The notes under the pieces: generated by a model | Databases searched by the model: none | What the model was told of the DNA's origin: nothing | The model's input: only the letters and a program-made list of their open reading frames with translations | NCBI RefSeq assembly: GCF_902859825.1 | Contig: NZ_CADIKB010000004.1 | Span: 124,001-188,000 of the forward strand | Source: Paraburkholderia phenoliruptrix | GTDB lineage: Bacteria > Pseudomonadota > Gammaproteobacteria > Burkholderiales > Burkholderiaceae | Reading direction: 5' to 3' | Length of the DNA stretch: 64,000 nt | Translations under genes and position numbers: made by a program | Shown: in pieces, positions 9,558 through 18,048 of the stretch | Layout of the letters: each line of letters starts with the position of its first letter | How positions within the stretch are numbered: position 1 is the stretch's first letter

Positions 9558-9582
9558 AACCGCGCGGGCTTGCCCCCACTTA
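9553..9582 (+). promoter_or_regulatory. Sigma-32 (heat shock) type promoter of htpG
   Basis: CTTGAA at 9553-9558 and CCCCACTTA at 9574-9582 are separated by 15 bases, close to the sigma-32 consensus CTTGAAA and CCCCATNTA. The site lies 157 bases upstream of htpG, a classical sigma-32 regulon member, and overlaps the last codons of the MocR gene. Confidence 0.75.
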
Positions 9583-9738
9583 GGTAGACAATCTGGCGCT
9601 CCAGCGGTCCGCCGGTGCGGAGGCTCGCGGTGCCGCGGCGGGTTGCTCCCGTGCCCCGCGCGTCCTGCTGCCGCGTCCGCACCGCATTCGCACAACCTGA
9701 TTCGCCAAACCGATTCGCAACAGAGAGGAAGTTCGACC

Positions 9739-11637
9739 ATGGCACAAGAAACCATGAGCTTTCAGGCGGAAGTGAAACAGCTTCTGCACCTGATGATCCA
9801 TTCGCTGTACAGCAACAAGGAAATCTTTTTGCGCGAGCTGATTTCCAATGCGTCCGACGCGGCCGACAAGCTGCGCTTCGAAGCCATTGAAAACAGCAGC
9901 CTGTACGAAAGCGACCCGAACCTGCGCATTCGCGTGTCCTACGACAAGGAAGCGCGCACCGTCACGATCGACGACAACGGCATCGGCATGAGCCGCGACG
10001 AGGCAATCGCGAACCTCGGCACGATCGCGCGTTCGGGCACGAAGGAATTTTTCGGCAAACTCTCCGGCGACCAGCAGAAGGACGCAGCGCTGATCGGCCA
10101 GTTCGGCGTGGGCTTCTACTCGGGCTTCATCGTCGCGGACAAGATCACCGTGGAAACGCGCCGCGCCGGCTTGCCGGCCTCCGAAGGCGTGCGCTGGGAA
10201 AGCACGGGCGAGGGCGATTTCGCCGTCGAGCAGATCGAGCGCGCCGCGCGCGGCACGACCATCACGCTGCACCTGCGTGCTGATGAGGACGACCTGCTGT
10301 CGTCGCATCGTCTGAAGTCGATCATTCAGCGGTATTCGGATCACGTCGCACTGCCCATCCTGATGAGAAAGGAAGAGTGGGACGCGGAAAAGAGCGCGAT
10401 GGTCACGAAGGACGAAGACGAGACCGTCAATCAGGCGAGCGCGCTGTGGACCCGCGCGAAGAACGACATTACGGACGAGCAGTACAAGCAGTTCTATCAG
10501 CATCTGTCGCACGATCACCAGGACCCGCTCACGTGGACGCATAACCGCGTGGAAGGCCGCAGCGAGTACACGCAGTTGCTGTACGTGCCGAGCCACGCGC
10601 CGTTCGACCTGTGGAACCGCGATCACCGCGGCGGCCTCAAGCTGTATGTGAAGCGCGTGTTCATCATGGACGACGCGGAGCAATTGCTGCCGTCGTATCT
10701 GCGTTTCGTGAAGGGCGTGGTCGATTCGAGCGACCTGCCGCTCAACGTGTCCCGCGAAATCCTGCAGGAAAGCCGCGACGTCAAGGCGATCCGCGAGGGC
10801 GTGACCAAGCGCGCGCTGTCGATGCTGGAAGAATTGGCCAACTCGGAGAACGAAGCCGACCGCGAGAAGTACGCCGGCTTCTGGAAAGAGTTCGGCCAGG
10901 TGCTGAAGGAAGGCATCGGCGAAGACTTTGCGAACCGCGAGCGGATTGCGAAGCTCGTGCGCTTTGCTTCCACGCATACTGAAACGCCCGAGCAGAACGT
11001 GTCGCTGTCGGACTACGTCGCGCGCATGAAGCCCGAGCAGACGAAGATCTATTACGTGACCGCCGATACGTGGCAGGCGGCAACGCACAGCCCGCATCTC
11101 GAGGTGTTCCGCAAGAAGGGCGTGGAAGTGCTGCTGCTGACCGATCGAGTGGACGAATGGATGCTGTCGTTCCTGAACGAATTCGATGGCAAGCCGTTGC
11201 AAAGCGTGGCGCGCGGCGACCTCGATCTCGGCGCGCTGAACGATGAGGAAAAAAAGGCGCAGGAAAAGGTCAGCGAAGAGCTGAAGCCGCTCGTCGAGAA
11301 GATGAAAGAAGCGCTGAAGGACAAGGCAAAGGACGTGCGCCTCACGTTCCGCCTGACCGATTCGCCTTCCTGCCTTGTTGCCGACGACGGCGAAATGAGC
11401 GGCTACCTGCAGCGCATGCTGAAGGCGGCGGGTCAGCAGGCGCCCTCGTTCCATCCGATCCTCGAAGTGAATCCGGAGCACGCACTCGTGAAGGGCTTGC
11501 ATGCCGACAGCGCCAACTTCGACAACTGGTGCCACCTGCTGTTCGACCAGGCGTTGCTGGCTGAAGGCGGCGCGCTGGACGATCCGGCGAGCTTCGTGAA
11601 GCGCACCAACGCTTTGTTGCTCGCGCGCGCGAACTGA
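9739..11637 (+). CDS. htpG: Molecular chaperone HtpG (Hsp90)
   Basis: The bacterial Hsp90, 632 residues, full length for the family. Starting at ATG 9739 behind AGAGAGGAAG it reads [20 protein letters not shown]. The GHKL ATPase motifs are present: [20 protein letters not shown], then [20 protein letters not shown], then [11 protein letters not shown]. The middle domain has [16 protein letters not shown] and the C-terminal dimerisation domain follows. HtpG is a cytosolic ATP-dependent chaperone remodelling client proteins with DnaK. The gene is monocistronic, with a heat-shock type promoter and a strong hairpin terminator. Longer upstream starts in frame would add residues unlike the family. 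Confidence 0.98.
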   Translation: MAQETMSFQAEVKQLLHLMIHSLYSNKEIFLRELISNASDAADKLRFEAIENSSLYESDPNLRIRVSYDKEARTVTIDDNGIGMSRDEAIANLGTIARSGTKEFFGKLSGDQQKDAALIGQFGVGFYSGFIVADKITVETRRAGLPASEGVRWESTGEGDFAVEQIERAARGTTITLHLRADEDDLLSSHRLKSIIQRYSDHVALPILMRKEEWDAEKSAMVTKDEDETVNQASALWTRAKNDITDEQYKQFYQHLSHDHQDPLTWTHNRVEGRSEYTQLLYVPSHAPFDLWNRDHRGGLKLYVKRVFIMDDAEQLLPSYLRFVKGVVDSSDLPLNVSREILQESRDVKAIREGVTKRALSMLEELANSENEADREKYAGFWKEFGQVLKEGIGEDFANRERIAKLVRFASTHTETPEQNVSLSDYVARMKPEQTKIYYVTADTWQAATHSPHLEVFRKKGVEVLLLTDRVDEWMLSFLNEFDGKPLQSVARGDLDLGALNDEEKKAQEKVSEELKPLVEKMKEALKDKAKDVRLTFRLTDSPSCLVADDGEMSGYLQRMLKAAGQQAPSFHPILEVNPEHALVKGLHADSANFDNWCHLLFDQALLAEGGALDDPASFVKRTNALLLARAN

Positions 11638-11680
11638 GCGCGACTGCGCAGCGTCGGCTGACGCGCCATGCAACAACTGA

Positions 11681-11710
11681 AAATGCGCTGCCGAAGCAGC
11701 GCATTTTTTT
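11681..11710 (+). terminator. Rho-independent terminator of htpG
   Basis: A perfect 11-bp stem, AAATGCGCTGC / GCAGCGCATTT with a CGAA tetraloop, ends in a run of T, 43 bases after the htpG stop. Confidence 0.92.
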
Positions 11711-11782
11711 CGCCTTGCAGTGCCCGCAACCGTATCACCCAGCGGGCGAAATCGGGCTTCGTCTTACTGCTTGCGTTATGTG

Positions 11783-12046
11783 CTACACCATCAGCCCATG
11801 CAAATGCCGCACTTGTGCAAGTACGCTGCCGGCCAGCTCCTTCGCCTCAAAACTCGAGTGCGGATCGCCCAGTACTTTCGCCGCAAGGCTCCCAATTCCC
11901 GCACTGGTTTGCTTTGACGTGTGGTGCTGCGCGAGTGCGGAGCCGGCCAGCTCCTTCTCGATATGCGTGGCGCCCGGACGACGCAAGATGACCGAAGCAA
12001 GATGCGCAATGCGGTCAGATGTTTCCTTCACGTTAGTAGTATTCAA
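11783..12046 (-). CDS. Small conserved hypothetical protein with two internal repeats
   Basis: An 87-residue protein beginning at TTG 12046 (translated MNTTNVKETSDRIAHLAS), with AGGGAG a few bases upstream as ribosome binding site. It consists of two copies of a module of about 28 residues: the first ends KELAGSALAQ and the second ends KELAGSVLAQ, each preceded by an LA..hLtP-like helix. I recall short proteins of this pattern (NVKETSD, LAGSALAQ) in many Proteobacteria, always uncharacterised. There is no signal peptide or membrane segment. It is convergent with htpG and divergent from the TPR glycosyltransferase pair. Confidence 0.75.
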   Translation of the reverse strand: MNTTNVKETSDRIAHLASVILRRPGATHIEKELAGSALAQHHTSKQTSAGIGSLAAKVLGDPHSSFEAKELAGSVLAQVRHLHGLMV

Positions 12047-12342
12047 CCTGACTCCCTGCTGATAATTGTTGATTTGCTGGACGCCACGGGCGCTTTTACG
12101 CGCTGGGCGTAAATCATTATGGTTAACTAACTAAAACTTATCAACGACCATAAATTGAGATTGATTTATGAGACGCGGCGCGCGGCATTATCTTGAGAAA
12201 TCCCGCTTTGAACTGGAGACGTGAGAACCACGCGGGTTCTTTACGTCGGTTTTTGTATAAGCTGCGTGCGCCGAAGTGGTGTGTGGTCAAAACGCACTCA
12301 CTCGCTCACTCATACGCGCGCCGCGGCATCTTCTGAATGTTT
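12047..12342. other. AT-richer intergenic region before the TPR-glycosyltransferase genes
   Basis: These 296 bases are AT-richer than their neighbours, especially 12100-12200, and must hold the promoters of the small repeat protein and of the TPR gene pair. A short hairpin AGAACC/GGTTCT sits at 12224-12240 followed by TT, and TATAAG at 12256-12261 is a possible -10. I found no matching -35 and no RNA gene. Confidence 0.4.
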
Positions 12343-14217
12343 ATGTCCGATTTCGCTCTGGCTGACTCCCCCGTTGTGGTCACTGTGACAACGCCTCGGG
12401 AGACTGTGTATCTTCTGTGGTCGATCCTGCGTGAGGAGGGCTTCGAGGCGGCCGTTTCGCGTGCCGCCGAACTGGCCGTCGCGGGCGTCACGCCGCAGTT
12501 GCACGCGGACCTGCATGCGAGCGCGGGTCACTTCGAGCAGGCGTATCACAGCGCCTCGCAGGCACAAGCCGAGGCGAATGGCGCGCGCCATGCCCGCCTT
12601 GCGCTGTTCGCCGACGCGTCGGGCCGCGGCGAGGTCGCGCGACATCACAGTGATATGGCGGTCGCCGCGCAGCCGCCCGCCGCGACGCTCGAATGGATCG
12701 TCTGGCTGATCAACCACTGCGGCGCGCATTCGGCCGCGGCGCACATGCTGCGCGCCTATCAGCGGCGCGAGCCGCGCGACGCACGCGGGCCGTGGTGGCT
12801 CGCAATTTCACTTGGCGCGCTGGACGGGCCCGGCGTCCGCGATGAGCGCCGCACGGCGCTCGCCCGCGCGCATGCGCTTGACCCGGCCGTCGATCCCGCG
12901 TTGCCGCTCCAGCTTGCTCTGGCATTGCGCGAGGCGCGCGACTGGCCCGCGCTCGAGCAGGTTTGCCGCGAAGCACTGGCGCGCAACCCGGCGGACGCGG
13001 AAATGGCGTGGCAGCTCAGTCACGCGCAATGGCAACGCAACGACGCGTCCGCGGCCGAGTCGACCATGCGTGCCGCCCACGCCGCGTCGCCGGGCAATGC
13101 GGACGTGCTGGCGACCATCGGTTTCTACTTGTGCGAGCAGGCGCGCTATGAAGACAGCGAGGCCATGCTGCGTGAAGCGCTCTCAGCCAACCCGAACGCG
13201 GTGACGCCCGCGGTCGATCTCGCGGATCTCGAACTGCGGCGTGGCGCGTGGACAAGCGGCTGGAAGCGTTTCGAGGCGCGCCTTGCGCGCGACGACCGCG
13301 AGCCGAACAACATCGTTTCCGTCATGACGCGCCTGTGTCCGCGCTGGCAAGGCGAGACGCTCGCGGGCAAGACGCTCGTCGTGCACAGCGAACTAGGCAA
13401 CGGCGACGACATCCATATGGTGCGCTATGTGCCGCAGCTCGCTGCACGTGTGCACGAGCAGGGCGGCAGACTCGTGCTGTGTGTGAGGACGTCGTTGCAC
13501 GCGCTGCTCAAGCGCTTCTACGAGGACTGCGTGTCGATCGAGCACGGGCCCCTCGGCGCCCCGAATTACAGCTTGCCGATGATGAGCCTGCCGCTGGTGC
13601 TGGATCTGCAGCCGCAGCAGGTACGCGGCGATGCCTACCTGCACGCCGATCCCGGCAAGGTCGCCGTGTGGCGCGAGCGGCTGCGCGGGCAGCAGTCGCA
13701 GGCAAAGTTGCACGTCGGGCTGGTGTGGGCCGGCAACCCGACGCATCGTCGTGACGACAGGCGCTCCATTGCCCGCACAGCGCTTGAACCGCTGCTGTCG
13801 CTCGCCGACGTTGCGTTCTATTCGCTCACGCCGGGTCGGGCGGCCGACGTGGCTGTCATGAACGCACAGGGCTATTCCGTCTGCGACATGACAGCCGATT
13901 ACCCGACAGGGTTTGACGACGTCGCGGCGCATCTCTGCGCGCTCGATGCGCTTGTCACGATCGACAGTGCGCCGCTGCATCTGGGCGGCGCGCTCGGGCG
14001 GCCCGTGTTCGGAATGCTCGATCACGTGTCGCATTGGGCTTGGGGCAATGACGAGACGCAGGCGTGGTACGACTCGCTCGAACTTTTTCGGCAGCCGCAG
14101 CCTGGGCAATGGGCTCCGGTGGTAGAGCGAGTCACGGCGCGTCTGAAGGCGCTGATGGCTGCGGGCGCAGGCAACGTCAGTCCGGACTCGCCGGCGCATC
14201 CCGTCGTGAACGGTTAG
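12337..14217 (+). CDS. TPR-repeat protein with glycosyltransferase-like C-terminal domain (copy 1)
   Basis: A 626-residue protein. Its N-terminal half (about 20-320) is built of TPR-like helical repeats, for example EMAWQLSHAQWQRNDAS and EDSEAMLREALSANPNA. The C-terminal half (about 340-610) resembles the nucleotide-sugar-binding domain of GT-B / GT9-like enzymes fused to TPRs: HVGLVWAGNPTHRRDDRRSI, then LDALVTIDSAPLHLGGALGR. Such proteins often glycosylate flagellin or other surface proteins, but no acceptor is visible here. ATG 12337 and 12343 are both possible starts and neither has a good ribosome binding site. The gene is followed after 13 bases by a paralogue. Confidence 0.85.
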   Translation: MFMSDFALADSPVVVTVTTPRETVYLLWSILREEGFEAAVSRAAELAVAGVTPQLHADLHASAGHFEQAYHSASQAQAEANGARHARLALFADASGRGEVARHHSDMAVAAQPPAATLEWIVWLINHCGAHSAAAHMLRAYQRREPRDARGPWWLAISLGALDGPGVRDERRTALARAHALDPAVDPALPLQLALALREARDWPALEQVCREALARNPADAEMAWQLSHAQWQRNDASAAESTMRAAHAASPGNADVLATIGFYLCEQARYEDSEAMLREALSANPNAVTPAVDLADLELRRGAWTSGWKRFEARLARDDREPNNIVSVMTRLCPRWQGETLAGKTLVVHSELGNGDDIHMVRYVPQLAARVHEQGGRLVLCVRTSLHALLKRFYEDCVSIEHGPLGAPNYSLPMMSLPLVLDLQPQQVRGDAYLHADPGKVAVWRERLRGQQSQAKLHVGLVWAGNPTHRRDDRRSIARTALEPLLSLADVAFYSLTPGRAADVAVMNAQGYSVCDMTADYPTGFDDVAAHLCALDALVTIDSAPLHLGGALGRPVFGMLDHVSHWAWGNDETQAWYDSLELFRQPQPGQWAPVVERVTARLKALMAAGAGNVSPDSPAHPVVNG

Positions 14218-14230
14218 CGGCGGCACAGCC

Positions 14231-15991
14231 ATGATCGATCAAGGCTTATCGGGTTCGTCCGGCCATTCATCCAGCGATGCGTCCACCCATGCATGCAGCA
14301 ATCAGGCACTGCCGAATGATGCAGACGCACTGCATCAGCTCGGCCTTGCCTATTTTCGTGAGGGCGCTATCGACCGCGCGTGCGAGCAGCTCGATCAGGC
14401 ACTGCATGCCGCGCCGCAGCGTGCGGATTTCTGGGAGCACCGCGGCTTGCTTGCCGCGTTAAGCGGCGAGCGGATCGCGGCGGAGGCGTACTACTATCGG
14501 GCGTTGAGCATCAGCGGGGGCAGTGCCAGCCTGCATCGAAATCTTGCGGATTGCCTGAGGCTTTCCGGTCGACTCGACGAGGCGCGTCGGCACTATTTGA
14601 ACGCACTCGGTTTCGAACCGGCGTTGCACCATGCCGTTCGCGCGCTCGCGCAGATCGGTACGGAGCAGGCGCGGCATGCCGAAGCGGCCGACTTCTGGCT
14701 GCGTGCATGGGCGCTCGACACCTCGAACATCGCGGAGGCGTTTGCGCTGATTGCGGCGTTGTCAAAGGCCGCGCGCGATGCCGAGCTCGACGCCCTGTTG
14801 CCTGCGCTGCGCGCCCGCTGCGCCGCAGACGCCGCCGCGCTCCAGCAGCTTGCCTTTGCTCTGAACAGCGCCCACCGTTTTGCCGACGCGCTCAGTGTCG
14901 CGAGACAAGGGCTTGCAGTCGATCGGCAGGACGCATGGTTGCATCACAATGCCTCGTTCGCGCTCAATATGTTCGGCGAATTTGAAGACATGCACATGCA
15001 CGCGGCCGAGGCCGCGCGTCTTTTGCCGGGCAACGCGCTGATGCAGTTCAATCTCGCGGCGGCGCAACTGCGCGCGGGCGATTTCGAGCGAGGCTGGGCG
15101 CAGTACCGCTGGCATGACGCATTGCCCGAAAACCACGATCTCGTTCGTCCGGATTATCCCGAATGGCAAGGCGAGCGGGTGTTCGGCTGCCGGTTTCTGC
15201 TGATCGGGGAGCAGGGGCTGGGCGATCAGATCCAGTTTCTGCGCATGGCCCACTGGCTGCATCGGCGTGGTGCCCAAGTAGACGTGTGGGTCGAGGAGCC
15301 GCTGGGCGAGGTCGCGCGCCATGCCGCCGGCGTGCACGCGGCGTGGACTACGGCGCCGCCGGGTCCCTACGACTTCTGGTGCCGCATGCTGCGTATGCCC
15401 GCACAGATGAATCTCCAACTGTCCATGTTGCCGCTCGCCACGGCATATTTGCACGCCGAGCCTTCGAACGTGCAGCGTTGGCGTAACCGTTTGGAGGCGC
15501 GCGGTGGTGGGCCGGCGCAGTATGCGTCCGAAAAGCGCGTCGGCATTGTGTGGGCAGGCAACCCGGCATATGGGCTGGATCGTTATCGGTCTATTCCGCT
15601 CGCGCAATGGCAGGGGCTTTTTGACCAGCCCGGCGTGCGTTGGTTTTCGCTACAGAAGGGCGATGCGCAACTGGACGCCGCAGCATCGTTCGACCGTATC
15701 GACATGGAGTGCCTCGGCTCCGAGATTCACGACTTTGCTGATACGCTCGCGATCATTCAATCGCTCGATCTGGTGATCACGGTGGACACCGCGGTTGCGC
15801 ATCTGGCGGGCGCATGCGGCACGCCGGTCTGGGTGCTGGTGCCGACGTTCACGGATTGGCGCTGGATGGTCGCGCGCGACGATAGTCCGTGGTATCCGTC
15901 AATGCGTCTTTTCAGGCAGCGCGAGTTGAACCAATGGGAACCGGTGCTGGCTGACGTCGCAAAGGCGCTCAAGGAGTACGTCGAACGGTGA
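14231..15991 (+). CDS. TPR-repeat protein with glycosyltransferase-like C-terminal domain (copy 2)
   Basis: A 586-residue paralogue of the preceding gene, 13 bases downstream and certainly co-transcribed. TPR units fill about residues 25-290 (LHQLGLAYFREGAIDRACEQ, then AQLRAGDFERGWAQYRWHDA). The C-terminal domain reads LLIGEQGLGDQIQFLRMAHW, then VGIVWAGNPAYGLDRYRSIP, then VITVDTAVAHLAGACGTPVW, the hallmark TPR-glycosyltransferase signature with the GxGD loop and the DTAVAHLAGA segment. Copy 1 has diverged in that loop. Cytoplasmic protein O-glycosylation is the likeliest role, by family analogy; the acceptor is unknown. Confidence 0.88.
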   Translation: MIDQGLSGSSGHSSSDASTHACSNQALPNDADALHQLGLAYFREGAIDRACEQLDQALHAAPQRADFWEHRGLLAALSGERIAAEAYYYRALSISGGSASLHRNLADCLRLSGRLDEARRHYLNALGFEPALHHAVRALAQIGTEQARHAEAADFWLRAWALDTSNIAEAFALIAALSKAARDAELDALLPALRARCAADAAALQQLAFALNSAHRFADALSVARQGLAVDRQDAWLHHNASFALNMFGEFEDMHMHAAEAARLLPGNALMQFNLAAAQLRAGDFERGWAQYRWHDALPENHDLVRPDYPEWQGERVFGCRFLLIGEQGLGDQIQFLRMAHWLHRRGAQVDVWVEEPLGEVARHAAGVHAAWTTAPPGPYDFWCRMLRMPAQMNLQLSMLPLATAYLHAEPSNVQRWRNRLEARGGGPAQYASEKRVGIVWAGNPAYGLDRYRSIPLAQWQGLFDQPGVRWFSLQKGDAQLDAAASFDRIDMECLGSEIHDFADTLAIIQSLDLVITVDTAVAHLAGACGTPVWVLVPTFTDWRWMVARDDSPWYPSMRLFRQRELNQWEPVLADVAKALKEYVER

Positions 15992-16089
15992 ACCGGATGT
16001 GTGAGGCTCATCCGGCTTCAAAGGTCGATGCGGGCCGGAGCCGACCCAGCCTGGGCTTGGCCTGGCTTGGCCTGGCCAAGCGGCGGTCT

Positions 16090-16596
16090 TTACTTCTTAC
16101 CCATCAAGGTGTCCATCGTCTCCCCACGCACGACGATTTCCGTGCGACGGTTGAGCGCGCGTCCCTCGGGCGTGTCGTTGCTCGCCACCGGATTGTTGTA
16201 CGCGTTGCCCTTCGTGCGGTTACGCTCCATCGGCACGCCGCGTGCCACGAGCGCGTAGCCCACGGCGACAGCGCGCGCTTCGGAGAGCTGCTGGTTGTAT
16301 TCGAGCGTGCCGACGTTGTCCGTATAGCCTTCGACGATGATCGGTTTCTTGCTGCGCTTGAGCAGCACGGCGGAGCGGTCGACCACCGCGCTCGCGTCGG
16401 GGCGCACTTCCGACTTGTTGAAATCGAACAGCGCTGTTTCGGGCAGCTTGACGGCGACGCCGTTCGCGACAGGCGCGACCTCGATGCCCGCGGCCTTGTT
16501 CAACGACATCTCCGTATCGCGGTTGAGCGGCGCCGTGCAGCCCGCCATGAACAGCACCGACATTGCGCAGGCGCTGGTAGCCAGAAGTTTTTTCAT
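16090..16596 (-). CDS. OmpA-like peptidoglycan-binding lipoprotein
   Basis: A 168-residue outer-membrane lipoprotein starting at ATG 16596 (MKKLLATSACAMSVLFMAGC) behind AGAGGA. The lipobox FMAGC places the lipidated cysteine at about residue 20. The C-terminal OmpA domain has ALFDFNKSEVRPDA, then IIVEGYTDNVGTLEYNQQLS, then GRALNRRTEIVV, including the Asp and Arg that bind diaminopimelate. It would tether the outer membrane to peptidoglycan. It is convergent with the TPR-glycosyltransferase pair and divergent from ubiC, with 238 bases between the two starts. Confidence 0.93.
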   Translation of the reverse strand: MKKLLATSACAMSVLFMAGCTAPLNRDTEMSLNKAAGIEVAPVANGVAVKLPETALFDFNKSEVRPDASAVVDRSAVLLKRSKKPIIVEGYTDNVGTLEYNQQLSEARAVAVGYALVARGVPMERNRTKGNAYNNPVASNDTPEGRALNRRTEIVVRGETMDTLMGKK

Positions 16597-16820
16597 GTTT
16601 GTCCTCTCGTTCGTTTGCGGATCGGAAGGCGAGCCCATCGACAGCGGGCAATCGCCGGTTCGTAAAGCACGGAGGTTTTATCGCGCGCTGCGGTCGGCAG
16701 AGAATCGGACCTTTCCGAAAGAGGCGGCTTCGCCCTGGCTTTTGATAGCGATCAGGCGGTCATCGTCCAATGCCGGAAAAGGCGCCCGTGGGCGTGGCAA
16801 TGGTCTGACAGGCGCGCCGT

Positions 16821-16826
16821 TATAAT
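16821..16826 (+). promoter_or_regulatory. -10 element TATAAT directly before ubiC
   Basis: A consensus TATAAT ends 8 bases before the ubiC ATG at 16835. Transcription from it would begin at or next to the start codon. There is no purine-rich ribosome binding site (CGATCCC precedes ATG), which suggests a leaderless message. No good -35 is visible at 16-18 bases. Confidence 0.5.
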
Positions 16827-16834
16827 CCGATCCC

Positions 16835-17575
16835 ATGCCTATCCGTTTCGATGCCGCCGACGCGCACTGGCGCGTCGCTCCCTTGCCCTGTTGGAGCGCC
16901 CCGCAGAAAGACTGGTTGACGCGCGGCGGTTCCTTGACCGCGCATCTGCGCGTGCTCGGCGCGGTCGCCGTGCGCGTCACGCGTGAAGCCGTGGCGTTGC
17001 CTTGGGCTGACGAGCATGCGGCGCTCGGTCTTCATGCGCGCGCGCCGGTGTGGGTGCGCGAGGTCGTGCTGTCCGTCGACGGGGTGCCGTTTGTCGCCGC
17101 GCACAGCGTTGCGCCTCTCGCCGCCAGCGTCGGCGTGTGGCAGGCCACGCGGCGCTTGCGCACGCGCCCGCTTGCCGAACTGCTGTATAGCGACAGTAGC
17201 GTCGCGCGTTCGGCACTGGTTAGCCGCCGCGTGACCGGACGGCATCCGTTGCACAGGCTGGCCGCGCGCGAGGTCGGCGGAACGCCGCCGCATGCGATGG
17301 TTGCCCGCCGCTCGGTGTTCGAGCGGCATGGCGCACCGCTGATGGTCACCGAATGCTTTTTGCCGGCGCTATGGGTGCATCTCGCGTCGCGGTCGCCGGC
17401 GGCGGGCGAAGTGGGTACCCGTCCGGCTACCGCCGAGACCGCCCATTGCGCCGATCCTGCGCCTGCAGCGCACCCGCGCCATCGCGAGCACGGTCGCCCG
17501 CTGGAGCACACCGCTTCTCGCGCGCATTCCACGGGGCATTCCGCCGCCCCTGCTGCCGGCGAACGGAGCCGCTGA
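16835..17575 (+). CDS. ubiC: Chorismate--pyruvate lyase
   Basis: UbiC converts chorismate to 4-hydroxybenzoate and pyruvate, the first committed step of ubiquinone synthesis, in the cytosol. The 246-residue product has [20 protein letters not shown] near the N-terminus, then [20 protein letters not shown], then HPLHRLA, then [20 protein letters not shown]; the Glu in TECFLP matches the conserved C-terminal acid. It is some 60 residues longer than E. coli UbiC because of a low-complexity C-terminal tail after WVHLASRSP. Its stop overlaps the ATG of the next gene (TGATG), so the two are translationally coupled. Confidence 0.92.
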   Translation: MPIRFDAADAHWRVAPLPCWSAPQKDWLTRGGSLTAHLRVLGAVAVRVTREAVALPWADEHAALGLHARAPVWVREVVLSVDGVPFVAAHSVAPLAASVGVWQATRRLRTRPLAELLYSDSSVARSALVSRRVTGRHPLHRLAAREVGGTPPHAMVARRSVFERHGAPLMVTECFLPALWVHLASRSPAAGEVGTRPATAETAHCADPAPAAHPRHREHGRPLEHTASRAHSTGHSAAPAAGERSR

Positions 17576-18048
17576 TGTTGCGCGGCTTCCCGCCTGTCGT
17601 CGCCGCCGACACGCAGACGCTCGTTCTCGGCAGCTTTCCCGGTGAGGCGTCACTGGCGGCGACGCAGTACTACGCGCATCCGCGAAACCAGTTCTGGCGG
17701 CTTCTCGGCGCGGTGCTCGACGAGCCGCTCGCCGAACTCGTCTACGAAGAGCGGCTGCGGCGGCTGCTGTCGCACGGCATCGGCGTGTGGGACGTGCTGG
17801 CTGCCTGCCATCGCGAGGGCAGTCTCGATGCGGCGATCCGCAATGCCCAGCCGAACGACTTCGCGTCCTTGCGGGACCACGCGCCGTTGCTCAGAAAGGT
17901 CTGCTTCAACGGCAAGACGGCGGGCCGCTTCGCGCCGGTGATCGGCGCGGCGGGCTATACGACGCTCGTCTTGCCTTCGTCGAGTCCGGCCAATGCTATG
18001 CTCTCGTTCGATCAAAAATTGCGCCTGTGGCGCGACATCCTTACATGA
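17575..18048 (+). CDS. DNA-deoxyinosine (hypoxanthine) glycosylase, UDG superfamily
   Basis: A 157-residue base-excision enzyme starting at ATG 17575. The N-terminal motif LVLGSFPGEASLAATQYYAH followed by PRNQFWRLLG marks the family-6 (HDG/TIGR04274-like) branch of the uracil-DNA glycosylase superfamily, which removes hypoxanthine arising from adenine deamination. The C-terminal motif LPSSSPANAM corresponds to the DNA-intercalating motif II loop. The gene sits between ubiC and a spermidine-synthase-like gene with 1-base and 4-base overlaps, so it is expressed from the ubiC transcript although its function is unrelated. Confidence 0.88.
   Translation: MLRGFPPVVAADTQTLVLGSFPGEASLAATQYYAHPRNQFWRLLGAVLDEPLAELVYEERLRRLLSHGIGVWDVLAACHREGSLDAAIRNAQPNDFASLRDHAPLLRKVCFNGKTAGRFAPVIGAAGYTTLVLPSSSPANAMLSFDQKLRLWRDILT

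Noticed and set aside
12224-12240. Small RNA or terminator in front of the TPR genes
   Set aside because: Only a 6-bp stem with a two-base T-run; too weak to call.
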